20,946 bases of DNA from a virus. Below the pieces are notes generated by a model. It had not been told where the DNA came from. It saw only the letters and a program-made list of their open reading frames with translations, and ran no database searches. Positions 1 through 5,850 of the stretch are shown here, piece by piece. Made by a program: the position numbers and the translations under genes. The stretch spans positions 1-20,946 of the IMG/VR virus record IMGVR_UViG_3300044911_003365. One strand, written 5' to 3'. Each line of letters opens with the position of its first letter. Positions within the stretch are counted from its first letter, which is position 1.

Positions 1-2
1 CT

Positions 3-242
3 TCTCTTTCTCCATGGAAACATTCATGGAAGCATTCAATAACTAATCGCTATGGCGATCCAAGCTTTGACATTGAAGTGACAAGCTACAAGGCAACTAT
101 ATACGAAGTTGTCGAGGACTTTGCTTGCTATTTGATGGGCTGTGGTTACTCCCGTTCTCTCATTGTTGATGCCTTCAATGCACAAGCAGAAGAGTTTTCG
201 GACCTGCTGAAAAATGTTGACGAACAGACGGACGCTGATTGA
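3..242 (+). CDS. C-terminal part of an unknown phage protein (start outside window)
   Basis: The frame is open from the window edge to a TGA at 240-242, giving about 79 residues. It reads through ...YGDPSFDIEVTSYKATIYEV and ends ...LKNVDEQTDAD. The only in-frame ATG seen lies at 135, deep inside the frame, so the gene most likely begins upstream of the window. The composition (acidic and aromatic, ending in an acidic tail) looks like a real protein. I recognise no family and assign no function. The next ORF overlaps its end by 29 bases, as is usual in dense phage operons. Confidence 0.5.
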   Translation, partial: SLSPWKHSWKHSITNRYGDPSFDIEVTSYKATIYEVVEDFACYLMGCGYSRSLIVDAFNAQAEEFSDLLKNVDEQTDAD

Positions 243-459
243 TGCCTGCCATGAAGCATTCTGGAGCTTTCCTGACGATACGCTTAGCAGCGACCGTCGT
301 ATTGCTGCTGTTCTGGCCACGGTGGCGGATTCAATGCTAAGCGGACAACTTGCCTTGCACTCCAAAACAGACACCTGTCAATTTTTCTATGACATCGCTC
401 ACTCCTGTAATCTTGTCCGAGTTGAAATGGGTTCAAAACAAAACAATGCCAACAATTGA
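214..459 (+). CDS. Small hypothetical phage protein (81 aa)
   Basis: This 81-residue frame starts at ATG 214. The predicted helical stretch RRIAAVLATVADSM (about residues 28-41) resembles small unknown proteins common in cyanophages, but I cannot name a family. There is no clear Shine-Dalgarno before the ATG. It overlaps the preceding gene by 29 bases and the following HNH-like gene by 14 bases, so translation is probably coupled. The tail (GSKQNNANN) is low in complexity and may have been altered when the downstream nuclease gene arrived. The start is uncertain, because a downstream alternative codon cannot be excluded. Confidence 0.5.
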   Translation: MLTNRRTLIDACHEAFWSFPDDTLSSDRRIAAVLATVADSMLSGQLALHSKTDTCQFFYDIAHSCNLVRVEMGSKQNNANN

Positions 460-1018
460 TGATTTAAATTTTTTCACATCAAAATGCCTTGAGCACAATG
501 AATCAATTGGGCTTGATCCAGATTTACTGCATAATGCACATCATCCAACACCCAAGTGCTTTGGCGGAACGGAAACAGTCAAATTAACCACATCTCAACA
601 TGCGGCCCATGGAGTGATCCAATCTTGCGTTATGAATCATCCTTGTATTTGGAGCTGGGAACAAGTATTTATAGAGCATGACTGGCCAGAATTATTGGAT
701 TTATTTCATGAGTGGATGACCATTAAAAACAAGAAAGCTGGATCAAAAGGTGGTCAAGCTTTATCTTTTGAGCAGTATTCAAATGCAGGAAAAATTGGAG
801 GATCAATCGCAGGAAAGAAAAATGTCAAATCTGGCCACTGGAAACAGTGTCAAGCGGCGGGCACAAAAGAAAGCTTTCGCTATAAATATGCCTGTCTAAT
901 TACGGGATACTGCGGTTATCCCATGCATGTATCTTGCCACCAAAACAAGCTTGGTATTGATACAAAAATGCGGATTCGCCTTGTCCCTCAAGTCTTAAAG
1001 GAGCAAAAAATTGCCTGA
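446..1018 (+). CDS. HNH/NUMOD-like homing endonuclease
   Basis: I use ATG 446 (190 aa) rather than the longer frame from 350, because 446 overlaps the upstream gene by only 14 bases. Residues 31-55 hold a His-rich nuclease-like core: AHHPTPKCFGG, then LTTSQHAAH, matching the HH...GG...H pattern of phage HNH enzymes. Residues 97-133 carry Gly/Lys repeats (AGSKGGQ, GKIGGSIAGKKNVKSGHW) like the NUMOD-type DNA-binding tails of homing nucleases. Near the C-terminus, LITGY...GIDTKMRIRL resembles a conserved tail I associate with cyanophage HNH proteins. The gene is visibly richer in A+T than its neighbours, suggesting lateral acquisition. Its probable role is DNA nicking or cutting to spread itself. 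Family call moderate; target unknown. Confidence 0.6.
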   Translation: MPTIDDLNFFTSKCLEHNESIGLDPDLLHNAHHPTPKCFGGTETVKLTTSQHAAHGVIQSCVMNHPCIWSWEQVFIEHDWPELLDLFHEWMTIKNKKAGSKGGQALSFEQYSNAGKIGGSIAGKKNVKSGHWKQCQAAGTKESFRYKYACLITGYCGYPMHVSCHQNKLGIDTKMRIRLVPQVLKEQKIA

Positions 1019-1166
1019 TATTGCAATGTGTACGGGCAACGAATGCCCTGTCAAGGAAGATTGCTGGCGTTACATGGCGCCCTCTGATCGCTTCCAAAGT
1101 TATTTTGCAACGCCGCCTTGCACGGAAGAGGGCTGTGAGTATTTCTGGGACATGAACGAAAAATAG
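1011..1166 (+). CDS. Cys-rich miniprotein starting at TTG (51 aa)
   Basis: This small frame begins at TTG 1011, preceded by a strong AAAGGAG Shine-Dalgarno at 997-1003 with a 7-base gap. That decides this start over the ATG at 1026. The protein begins MPDIAMCTGNECPVKEDCWR and ends EGCEYFWDMNEK. Five cysteines (CTGNEC, DC, PPC, GC) suggest metal binding or a redox knot. I associate this pattern with a short protein found in many phages, of unknown function. It overlaps the HNH-like gene by 8 bases and its TAG stop shares one base with a GTG of the next frame, so it sits in a translationally coupled string. Confidence 0.75.
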   Translation: MPDIAMCTGNECPVKEDCWRYMAPSDRFQSYFATPPCTEEGCEYFWDMNEK

Positions 1167-1201
1167 TGCCCTGTTACGATCTATGTCTCGACGCCCTTTC
1201 G

Positions 1202-1966
1202 ATGCCTTCTCTCGTCCGCTACGAACCCAATCGGATACAGCTCAACGGCAAGCGGAATTACGTTTTGAACGGTTTTCCAAATGCCCCAGAAGGCATTGTT
1301 TTGCCCTCTGTGACAACTATTGCGAGCGCGTGTTCGCCGCCTGGCAAGATTGCAGCGCTCATGAACTGGCGCAAGAAAGTGGGCAATGAAGAAGCGAATC
1401 GTCGCACACGCTCTGCCGTAGAACGTGGCAACTGGCTCCATGGCGTGCTGGAGGATTTCTGGAATGGCGAGGACATCAACTGCCACCTTGATTCCCATCC
1501 ATCGTTCGTTCCTTATTTCGACAGCATTGCCAACTTTCTAACTAGCGTGGCCAGTCCTTTGTTGGTGGAAAGTGCCATTGCTTGGTATTGCCCCTCCACT
1601 GAAACTGGCTACTCAGGCACGTTTGATATGCTTGCCACAATGGGCAATGGCAATGTTGCTTTGCTTGATTGGAAAACAAGCTTTAAGCAGAAGCCTGATA
1701 CTCAACTAGGCGACTATCGCATGCAGCTTGGCGCCTATGCACAAGCCATTGAGCAGATGTATGGCATTGAAATCAATGAAGCGCATTGTGCTATTGCCAT
1801 TTACGATCCAGACAATGGAGAAGGCCAAGAGGCTCAAATTGTGAGTCTTGACGGCACTGACCTTGCCATGCAGGCAGGGATCATGGCTCAAAAGACTCAA
1901 CAGTATTTCCTTGAGCACTACCCAGGCGGACGCCCCTTAACCATTTCTATGGATAGGGGAGCTTGA
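1202..1966 (+). CDS. PD-(D/E)XK exonuclease, Cas4/RecB-like
   Basis: This is a probable DNA exonuclease for recombination or genome processing. From ATG 1202 it is 254 aa; a GTG at 1166, overlapping the previous stop, would add 12 residues. In that longer numbering the family motifs are: RGNWLHGVLEDFW (H92, E96) for the early His/Glu motif; TGYSGTFD (D154) for the PD-like motif; LLDWKTS (D168, K170) for the (D/E)XK motif; and QLGAYAQA (187-194) for the terminal Q-x-x-x-Y helix of RecB-family nucleases. All metal-binding residues appear intact. It lies just before a small protein with an SSB-like tail and near a second nuclease, suggesting a recombination module. No Cas1/Cas2 or repeat array is present, so a CRISPR role is not implied. 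Confidence 0.85.
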   Translation: MPSLVRYEPNRIQLNGKRNYVLNGFPNAPEGIVLPSVTTIASACSPPGKIAALMNWRKKVGNEEANRRTRSAVERGNWLHGVLEDFWNGEDINCHLDSHPSFVPYFDSIANFLTSVASPLLVESAIAWYCPSTETGYSGTFDMLATMGNGNVALLDWKTSFKQKPDTQLGDYRMQLGAYAQAIEQMYGIEINEAHCAIAIYDPDNGEGQEAQIVSLDGTDLAMQAGIMAQKTQQYFLEHYPGGRPLTISMDRGA

Positions 1967-2037
1967 CTCCTCGTCTGCACCAGCTATGCTTCTAGAGCCC
2001 CTCCAGGGCCGACCAATCTCCTTCTGAGGAACACTAC

Positions 2038-2313
2038 ATGCCCTCTGGCAATCTCCCCGTTTTTAGCGGCACTGTCGATCTCACCCCCGACATTCTGAAT
2101 GCAGCCAAAAAGGCTGGTCCCAATGCACAAGGAAACTACAGCTTCCGCGTGGCACTGTGGAACAACGACAAGCGTGACAAGGACACTGCCCCCCATTTCA
2201 AGGGACAAGTGACTGTCAACAAGATGGAGAATAGCCCTAAGGCTTATTCTTCCTTCTGGCAAAACGGCGAAGCCGCAATGGCTTCATCTTCGTCTAGCGA
2301 CGATTTGTTCTGA
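2038..2313 (+). CDS. Small protein with SSB-like acidic tail (91 aa)
   Basis: ATG 2038 follows a good GAGGA site (2026-2030, 7-base gap). The 91-aa product has a compact, probably beta-rich body (GNYSFRVALWNNDKRDKD, FKGQVTVNK) and a tail of serines ending SSSSSDDLF. The acidic, Phe-ended tail resembles the C-terminal tip through which bacterial single-strand DNA-binding proteins recruit partners, and the gene sits directly after an exonuclease. A single-strand DNA-binding or recombination-mediator role is therefore plausible, but it is inferred from the tail and position only. I do not recognise an OB-fold signature with certainty. A terminator-like hairpin follows 25 bases after the stop. 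Confidence 0.7.
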   Translation: MPSGNLPVFSGTVDLTPDILNAAKKAGPNAQGNYSFRVALWNNDKRDKDTAPHFKGQVTVNKMENSPKAYSSFWQNGEAAMASSSSSDDLF

Positions 2314-2338
2314 CGCCTTCTTCCATCGTTGTTTCTTG

Positions 2339-2362
2339 GGGGCGGCAACGCCCCTTTTCTTT
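2339..2362 (+). terminator. Intrinsic terminator-like hairpin before the Dcd-like gene
   Basis: The 6-bp G/C stem GGGGCG / CGCCCC (2339-2344 with 2349-2354) closes a GCAA (GNRA-type) tetraloop and is followed at once by TTTTCTTT. This fits a rho-independent terminator after the SSB-like gene. It ends two bases before the ATG of the next gene, which has no separate Shine-Dalgarno, so it could also affect translation of that gene. Confidence 0.6.
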
Positions 2363-2363
2363 C

Positions 2364-2951
2364 ATGCTTCTCAACGACAAGCAAATTAGCATTCTCGCTG
2401 AAAACGACATCATCTTTCCTTTCACTGGAGAGAAGCGTCGCGAGCTGGACAATGGCACGAAAGCATTGTCTTATGGCCTGTCTCATGCTGGATACGACCT
2501 GCGCCTTTCCCCGGAAGGTTTTATGGTCATCGACAACAGCGTCAGCAAGGACTTCCCTCTTGACGTGAAGGATTTCGACACGGAGCTGATGGAAGAGCAA
2601 AAGCCTCGTCAAGAAAACGGCAGCACGTTTTTCGTACTTCCTCCCTTTTCCTACGCGCTTGGCGTTAGCCTTGAACGCATCTCGATGCCTAACAATGTGA
2701 TGGGCATCACAGACGGGAAGTCAACGTATGCACGTCAAGGAACCATCATTAACGTTACGCCAATTGAGCCTGGCTGGTCTGGCTATCTCACTATTTGTAT
2801 TGTTAATCCCCTGGCTTTTCCAAGCCGCATCTATGCCAATGAAGGGATAGTACAAATTATGTTTATGAAGCTCGATGATGATGTTGCTAGCGCCTATGGC
2901 GATGGCAAATACCAGAATCAGCAAGCTAAAGTGGCCTTTGCTGCTGTATAG
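2364..2951 (+). CDS. dCTP deaminase/dUTPase-family protein with altered active site
   Basis: The 195-aa protein has the Dcd layout: SYGLSHAGYDLRLS (36-49), GKSTYARQG (118-126, nucleotide-binding Ser and Arg), VTPIEPGWSGYLTICIVN (131-148), IYANEGIVQIMF (156-167) and KYQNQQ (182-187). Family members deaminate dCTP to dUTP, or bind or cleave dUTP, to feed thymidylate synthesis; a ThyX gene lies 1 kb downstream. In canonical Dcd the segment after P-G/E-W-x-G reads roughly V-T/L-L-E-F/I-x-N, where Glu (E138 in E. coli) is the catalytic base. Here that position is Cys145 (codon TGT 2796-2798). The enzyme may thus be inactive as a deaminase, or repurposed as a dUTPase or nucleotide-binding regulator. 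There is no clear Shine-Dalgarno; the start follows a hairpin. Confidence 0.85.
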   Translation: MLLNDKQISILAENDIIFPFTGEKRRELDNGTKALSYGLSHAGYDLRLSPEGFMVIDNSVSKDFPLDVKDFDTELMEEQKPRQENGSTFFVLPPFSYALGVSLERISMPNNVMGITDGKSTYARQGTIINVTPIEPGWSGYLTICIVNPLAFPSRIYANEGIVQIMFMKLDDDVASAYGDGKYQNQQAKVAFAAV

Positions 2952-2954
2952 CTT

Positions 2955-3317
2955 GTGAGCGCTCTCGAAGATCAGTTTCTTGGGCTTTGGCAAGCTCACT
3001 ATCCCGACCTTTCATTGATCAGGGAATTCAGCGATGTAGAAGCTTGGGAGGCTGATTTTCAAGAGCGCTACGCCAAAAGCAAACGCTCAAAACGTTACAG
3101 GGCAGATTTTGCACATCTTCCTTCTCGCTCTCTCATTGAAATACAAGGCGGCACTTTTAATCGTGGCCGTCATGTTACTGGCTCTGGCTATGAGCGAGAC
3201 GCCAGGAAATTCAACCTAGCAATGCTATGTGGTTGGAAAGTATTTTTGCTTACTTCCCAAACGGCCAAAGAAATCGCCTGGCTTGAGAAGATTGCTGCTG
3301 TTCTGCGAATGTCTTGA
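2955..3317 (+). CDS. PD-(D/E)XK endonuclease (VRR-NUC/Vsr-like), 120 aa
   Basis: The GTG start is three bases after the preceding stop. The core reads YRADFAHLPSRSLIEIQGGTF (D51, E62, Q64), then GRHVTGSGYERDARKFNLA and GWKVFLLT (93-100). This is the D...ExQ-GGT...GRH...K-N...GW(K/R)V pattern of small phage nucleases related to Vsr/VRR-NUC and resolvase-type folds. The third acidic/basic position is Gln, which I believe is common in this group rather than a defect. It probably cuts structured or damaged DNA during replication or recombination; the substrate is unknown. Its last 68 bases overlap a convergent gene on the other strand, so sense and antisense transcripts would share this end. Confidence 0.75.
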   Translation: MSALEDQFLGLWQAHYPDLSLIREFSDVEAWEADFQERYAKSKRSKRYRADFAHLPSRSLIEIQGGTFNRGRHVTGSGYERDARKFNLAMLCGWKVFLLTSQTAKEIAWLEKIAAVLRMS

Positions 3318-3627
3318 TGGCTTCACCAGCTTCGCCAAGCAAAGCGTCTGCTGCTTCTAGGTCCATTTGCTGAATCTGCATGGCTTGACGCAGTTCAAGG
3401 TTTTCCTTGACAAGCGAAGCAGTGGCATCTTGCATGTTGCTCCAGCCCTGCATCATATTCCATGCCACCTCCTTGAGCTTATCAATGTCGTTACATTCGT
3501 CCAATGCTTTCTTATTGGCGACAAGGGCAAAGTCCCTTTCCATGCTCCGTTCAAAAGGCCCCATTTCAGCAATGTAGTCACGTCCGTTGTAGCTTAATGC
3601 TACTGGAATGGAAAACATTCTTGACAT
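3250..3627 (-). CDS. Hypothetical coiled-coil protein on the opposite strand (125 aa)
   Basis: The ATG at 3627 (minus strand) has a GGGAG site four bases upstream. An N-terminal beta-like part (FSIPVALSYNGRDYIAEMGP) is followed by a helical region rich in Leu, Glu and Gln. It includes LVKENLELRQAMQIQQMDLE at about residues 72-91, a likely coiled coil, and the protein ends with basic RRFLWPFGK. I recognise it as the type of unknown protein seen in cyanophages but cannot give a function. It is one of only two leftward genes in the rightward half and overlaps the nuclease gene's 3' end by 68 bases. Thirty bases separate its start from the divergent gene at 3658. Confidence 0.7.
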   Translation of the reverse strand: MSRMFSIPVALSYNGRDYIAEMGPFERSMERDFALVANKKALDECNDIDKLKEVAWNMMQGWSNMQDATASLVKENLELRQAMQIQQMDLEAADALLGEAGEAIKTFAEQQQSSQARRFLWPFGK

Positions 3628-3657
3628 AGGGCTCCCGTCGTTTGCTTTAGCCTAGCG

Positions 3658-3987
3658 ATGCAGCGAAATGGCAGGCAGTTTGTTTACGCAGTGGACGATG
3701 GAAGGAAAGCCGAAAAGCTTGGTACGGCTTCCTTCAGAGCCCTCCCGAAAACACCAGTGTCCCACACTTGGGAAGTTGGGCAAACCGTCGTGTACGTACA
3801 ATGCACAGCCGCCGGTTGGATGCCCACGAGTCTCTTGGGCACCATTGCCGCCATCGTGAAAGACGGAAGACAAACAAAAGCTCGCATCGTTTGGCACGCT
3901 GAAACGAAGGTGGCACTTATCATTGGCTTCCAGAGGCTCCGCCCTTTCCTGCTGGTTCATGACTTCCTCTCCTCTTCAAATCATTGA
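3658..3987 (+). CDS. Hypothetical protein with a beta-rich KOW/SH3-like part (109 aa)
   Basis: ATG 3658 starts a 109-aa frame. The middle (TWEVGQTVVYVQ...GWMP, then LLGTIAAIVKDGRQTKARIV) has the rhythm of short beta-strands around a V-G-x-x-V-x-Y turn, as in KOW or SH3-like folds; this is my reading of the pattern, not a family match. The C-terminal residues are hydrophobic and overlap the start of thyX by 29 bases. There is no obvious Shine-Dalgarno. The 30-base divergent gap from the leftward gene at 3627 is the only room for a promoter. Moderately sure it is real. Confidence 0.55.
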   Translation: MQRNGRQFVYAVDDGRKAEKLGTASFRALPKTPVSHTWEVGQTVVYVQCTAAGWMPTSLLGTIAAIVKDGRQTKARIVWHAETKVALIIGFQRLRPFLLVHDFLSSSNH

Positions 3988-4678
3988 TCCCCTCTGTGAC
4001 GGTATTAGCTTTGTCAGGCTCATTGATTGGATGGGAACTTCGCTTGACATCGTTTGTGATGCGCGGCAAAGTTTCGATCAAGCCTCTTTTCAGTGGACTG
4101 ATCAAGATCAAAAGCTTCTTAACTATTTGGTGAAGCATCAGCACACAAGTCCCTTTAGGGGAGTTGTCACGAAATGGCAAGTGAAAGCTCCGCTATTTAT
4201 TGCTCGTCAATGGTGGAAGCATGTTATTGGTGGCACCTATGCCAATGATCAACTTGGCTGGAACGAAAAAAGCTTCCGCTATTGCGAAGCCGACGACGAC
4301 ACGTATTACATGCCTCGTGAATTTAGGCAGCAAAGCACCAGCAACAAGCAAGCCTCTGCCGGCCCTCTAGAGCCCTCTATGAACCAAGTGGCGATGATCG
4401 AATATGCCAAGGCATTAGAGCAGGTTAAGCAGGCTTATAGGGCTCTTCTGACGCTAGGCGTGAGCAAGGAGCAGGCTCGTGGCATCATGCCAATGAGCAC
4501 ATATACGTCGTTCACTTGGACCTGCAGCTTGCAGGCCCTGCTGCATTTCCTTTCATTGCGCGACAAGCCCGATGCCCAAGGCGAAATCCAATGCTACGCT
4601 CAAGCCCTGAGCACTCTTGCTCGCCCTCTCTTTAAAGAAGTGTTTCAAACATTCGAGGAAAATGGCAATGCCTTTTGA
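3959..4678 (+). CDS. thyX: Flavin-dependent thymidylate synthase
   Basis: ThyX makes dTMP from dUMP using FAD, NADPH and methylenetetrahydrofolate. From ATG 3959 the protein is 239 aa; a start at 3923 would overlap the upstream gene further. Family features: HTSPFRG (62-68); KAPLFIARQWWKH (76-88); LGWNEKSFRY (99-108); and a C-terminal block with EQARGIMP (171-178), YTSFTWTCSLQALLHFLSLR (182-201) and DAQGEIQCYAQAL. The usual ThyX motif RHR-x7-S is changed: KHV replaces RHR, and about 15 rather than 7 residues separate it from S105, with GGTYANDQL seemingly inserted. Known phage ThyX proteins also vary here, so activity is likely but unproven. It overlaps the DUF3310 gene by 11 bases. Confidence 0.9.
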   Translation: MTSSPLQIIDPLCDGISFVRLIDWMGTSLDIVCDARQSFDQASFQWTDQDQKLLNYLVKHQHTSPFRGVVTKWQVKAPLFIARQWWKHVIGGTYANDQLGWNEKSFRYCEADDDTYYMPREFRQQSTSNKQASAGPLEPSMNQVAMIEYAKALEQVKQAYRALLTLGVSKEQARGIMPMSTYTSFTWTCSLQALLHFLSLRDKPDAQGEIQCYAQALSTLARPLFKEVFQTFEENGNAF

Positions 4679-5045
4679 GCAGTCTCCTGAAGCTTTCCAT
4701 CCAGTGGAGCGCCCCATTCATTACGCCAGTGGCGGCTTAGAAGCCATTGAAGCGATGGAAGCAAGCATGACGCCAGAAGCGTTTCGCGGCTTTCTCAAAG
4801 GCAACATTCTGAAATACGTTTGGCGCTACGAAAAGAAGAATGGTCTTGAAGATCTTGAAAAGGCAAAGTGGTATCTTGGTCAGCTCATCTTTGCCCTAGA
4901 AACTGATCAAGAAAGCGAAGCTCTCGCCGCCATTCAAAACAACATTGACAGCGGCTGTAAAGATGGCGTCTGCCCTATTCCTGGCATTCGTTTTGATCTG
5001 CCTCCAAAAGAAGGCGATCTATTCGCGCCAGTAGATAAAGCCTAA
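4668..5045 (+). CDS. DUF3310 family protein (125 aa)
   Basis: I place the start at ATG 4668. The GAGGA at 4655-4659 lies eight bases before it, but only two before the ATG at 4662. Residues 15-75 form the DUF3310 domain: RPIHYASGGLEAIEAM, then FLKGNILKYVWRYEKKNG and DLEKAKWYLGQL. DUF3310 proteins are common in phages beside nucleotide-metabolism genes, and their function is not firmly known. The C-terminal tail includes GCKDGVCPIPG, a short Cys pair. It overlaps the thyX end by 11 bases, indicating coupling. The gene ends 25 bases before a strong hairpin terminator and touches the end of the leftward HNH gene. Confidence 0.85.
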   Translation: MPFEQSPEAFHPVERPIHYASGGLEAIEAMEASMTPEAFRGFLKGNILKYVWRYEKKNGLEDLEKAKWYLGQLIFALETDQESEALAAIQNNIDSGCKDGVCPIPGIRFDLPPKEGDLFAPVDKA

Positions 5046-5524
5046 GCTGCTTGCCATTCCGTATAACAAAAGCCCCCAGAAATGGGGGCTTCTTCTTTTG
5101 ACGGTGGAATGTAATAATCACGCTTCTCAGCAAAAGCTTCAATATCCTGCAATGAAGTGTGGGCACTGACAAAGCTATTGTGATGCACCCACGCCAGTAA
5201 AAGCTGTTCTCGTTTTTCGCTCCAAAACCTTTGTGGGCGCCACCATTCAAAAATAGGCTCCGCTCCTTTTAAGAGATTACAAGACTTACAACTTGGCACT
5301 AAATTATATTTTGCAAAATGAGGCCCGCCTTTGCTTTTAGGCACGATGTGGTCAATAGTTAGCTTCTCATTCCATTGTCCACAATACGCGCAAGCACACT
5401 GTCCAAGCGGGCCTCTTAGCGGATAGTCTTCAAAAATACTCTTGCGAAATCTACGTCTTGCGTCTCCAGGGCGAAGTTCAATGAGAGAGTAAAGCAGCTC
5501 ATCGGGACCATTCGCTCTTGGCAT
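5042..5524 (-). CDS. HNH endonuclease, zinc type
   Basis: From ATG 5524 (minus strand) the product is 160 aa; a TTG at 5566 would add 14 residues without better ribosome-site support. The motifs are classic: CAYCG (C45, C48), then LTIDHIVPKSKGG (D58, H59), NLVP and CKSCNLLKG (C79, C82). The two Cys pairs form a zinc knuckle around the beta-beta-alpha-metal site. All catalytic residues look intact. The gene faces against its neighbours, overlaps the DUF3310 stop by four bases and contains that gene's terminator in its own 3' coding end. Free-standing HNH genes like this may act as homing nucleases, or assist DNA packaging in phages that carry them near terminase genes; no terminase is in view. 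Role uncertain, family clear. Confidence 0.9.
   Translation of the reverse strand: MPRANGPDELLYSLIELRPGDARRRFRKSIFEDYPLRGPLGQCACAYCGQWNEKLTIDHIVPKSKGGPHFAKYNLVPSCKSCNLLKGAEPIFEWWRPQRFWSEKREQLLLAWVHHNSFVSAHTSLQDIEAFAEKRDYYIPPSKEEAPISGGFCYTEWQAA
5070..5100 (+). terminator. Intrinsic terminator after the DUF3310 gene (possibly two-way)
   Basis: An 8-bp perfect stem AAGCCCCC / GGGGGCTT (5070-5077 with 5084-5091) with loop AGAAAT is followed on the + strand by CTTCTTTTG, fitting rho-independent termination of the rightward thyX-DUF3310 transcript. On the minus strand the same hairpin is followed by TTGTTAT, so it may also stop the leftward HNH transcript. It lies inside the last codons of the HNH gene. 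Confidence 0.7.
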
Positions 5525-5585
5525 GGTGCTATTAAATTTTCCTGCAAACAATCTAACCCGCAACAAGCGAATAATGCGCCTTTGC

Positions 5586-5591
5586 TAATAT
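5586..5591 (+). promoter_or_regulatory. Possible -10 element before the lysis cassette
   Basis: The 86-base divergent gap between the leftward HNH gene and the lysis cassette is A/T rich and holds TAATAT followed by AAAAATT, about 20 bases before ATG 5611. No convincing -35 box is visible at the usual distance, so this is only a candidate. Confidence 0.2.
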
Positions 5592-5610
5592 AAAAATTGC
5601 GGCAATCTCC

Positions 5611-5820
5611 ATGGAACCATTCAAAGAAGGCATGGCCAATTTCGTGGCCACAATCACGGCTGGCATGCTTCTTTCCACTGGAGCTATGCTTATTACTGTT
5701 GGAAATCAACAAGCAAGAGTGGCAGTACAAATTGAAAGTGTCACTGAAAAACTTAGCGCTCTAACAGACAAAATGAGCGATATTGAAACACGAGTGCGCA
5801 GCCTTGAAATTAAACGCTAG
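5611..5820 (+). CDS. Small membrane protein with coiled coil, holin candidate (69 aa)
   Basis: ATG 5611 opens a 69-aa frame with one predicted membrane helix (about residues 10-31, VATITAGMLLSTGAMLITVG). A charged heptad-like segment follows (about 37-68, VQIESVTEKLSALTDKMSDI and on to the end), probably a coiled coil. A single helix plus a soluble coiled tail, encoded just before an endolysin, fits a holin or another lysis accessory. Position and topology are the only evidence. No Shine-Dalgarno is obvious. It ends 30 bases before the next tiny membrane-protein gene. Confidence 0.65.
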   Translation: MEPFKEGMANFVATITAGMLLSTGAMLITVGNQQARVAVQIESVTEKLSALTDKMSDIETRVRSLEIKR

Positions 5821-5850
5821 GCTTTAAGAAACTCTCTTAGAGGACTAGCC

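Noticed and set aside
36-374. Minus-strand ORF of 112 codons at the window start
   Set aside because: It lies opposite two better-supported rightward frames, and its protein shows no motif or normal phage composition.
1166-1966. Cas4-like nuclease as part of a CRISPR system
   Set aside because: No repeats, Cas1, Cas2 or effector genes are in the window; phage recombination exonucleases of this family are common.
3684-3923. Minus-strand ORFs at 3652-3960 opposite the 109-aa protein
   Set aside because: Several overlapping reverse frames exist here; none shows a family motif or good start. The + strand frame has coherent beta-rich composition and overlaps thyX in operon style.
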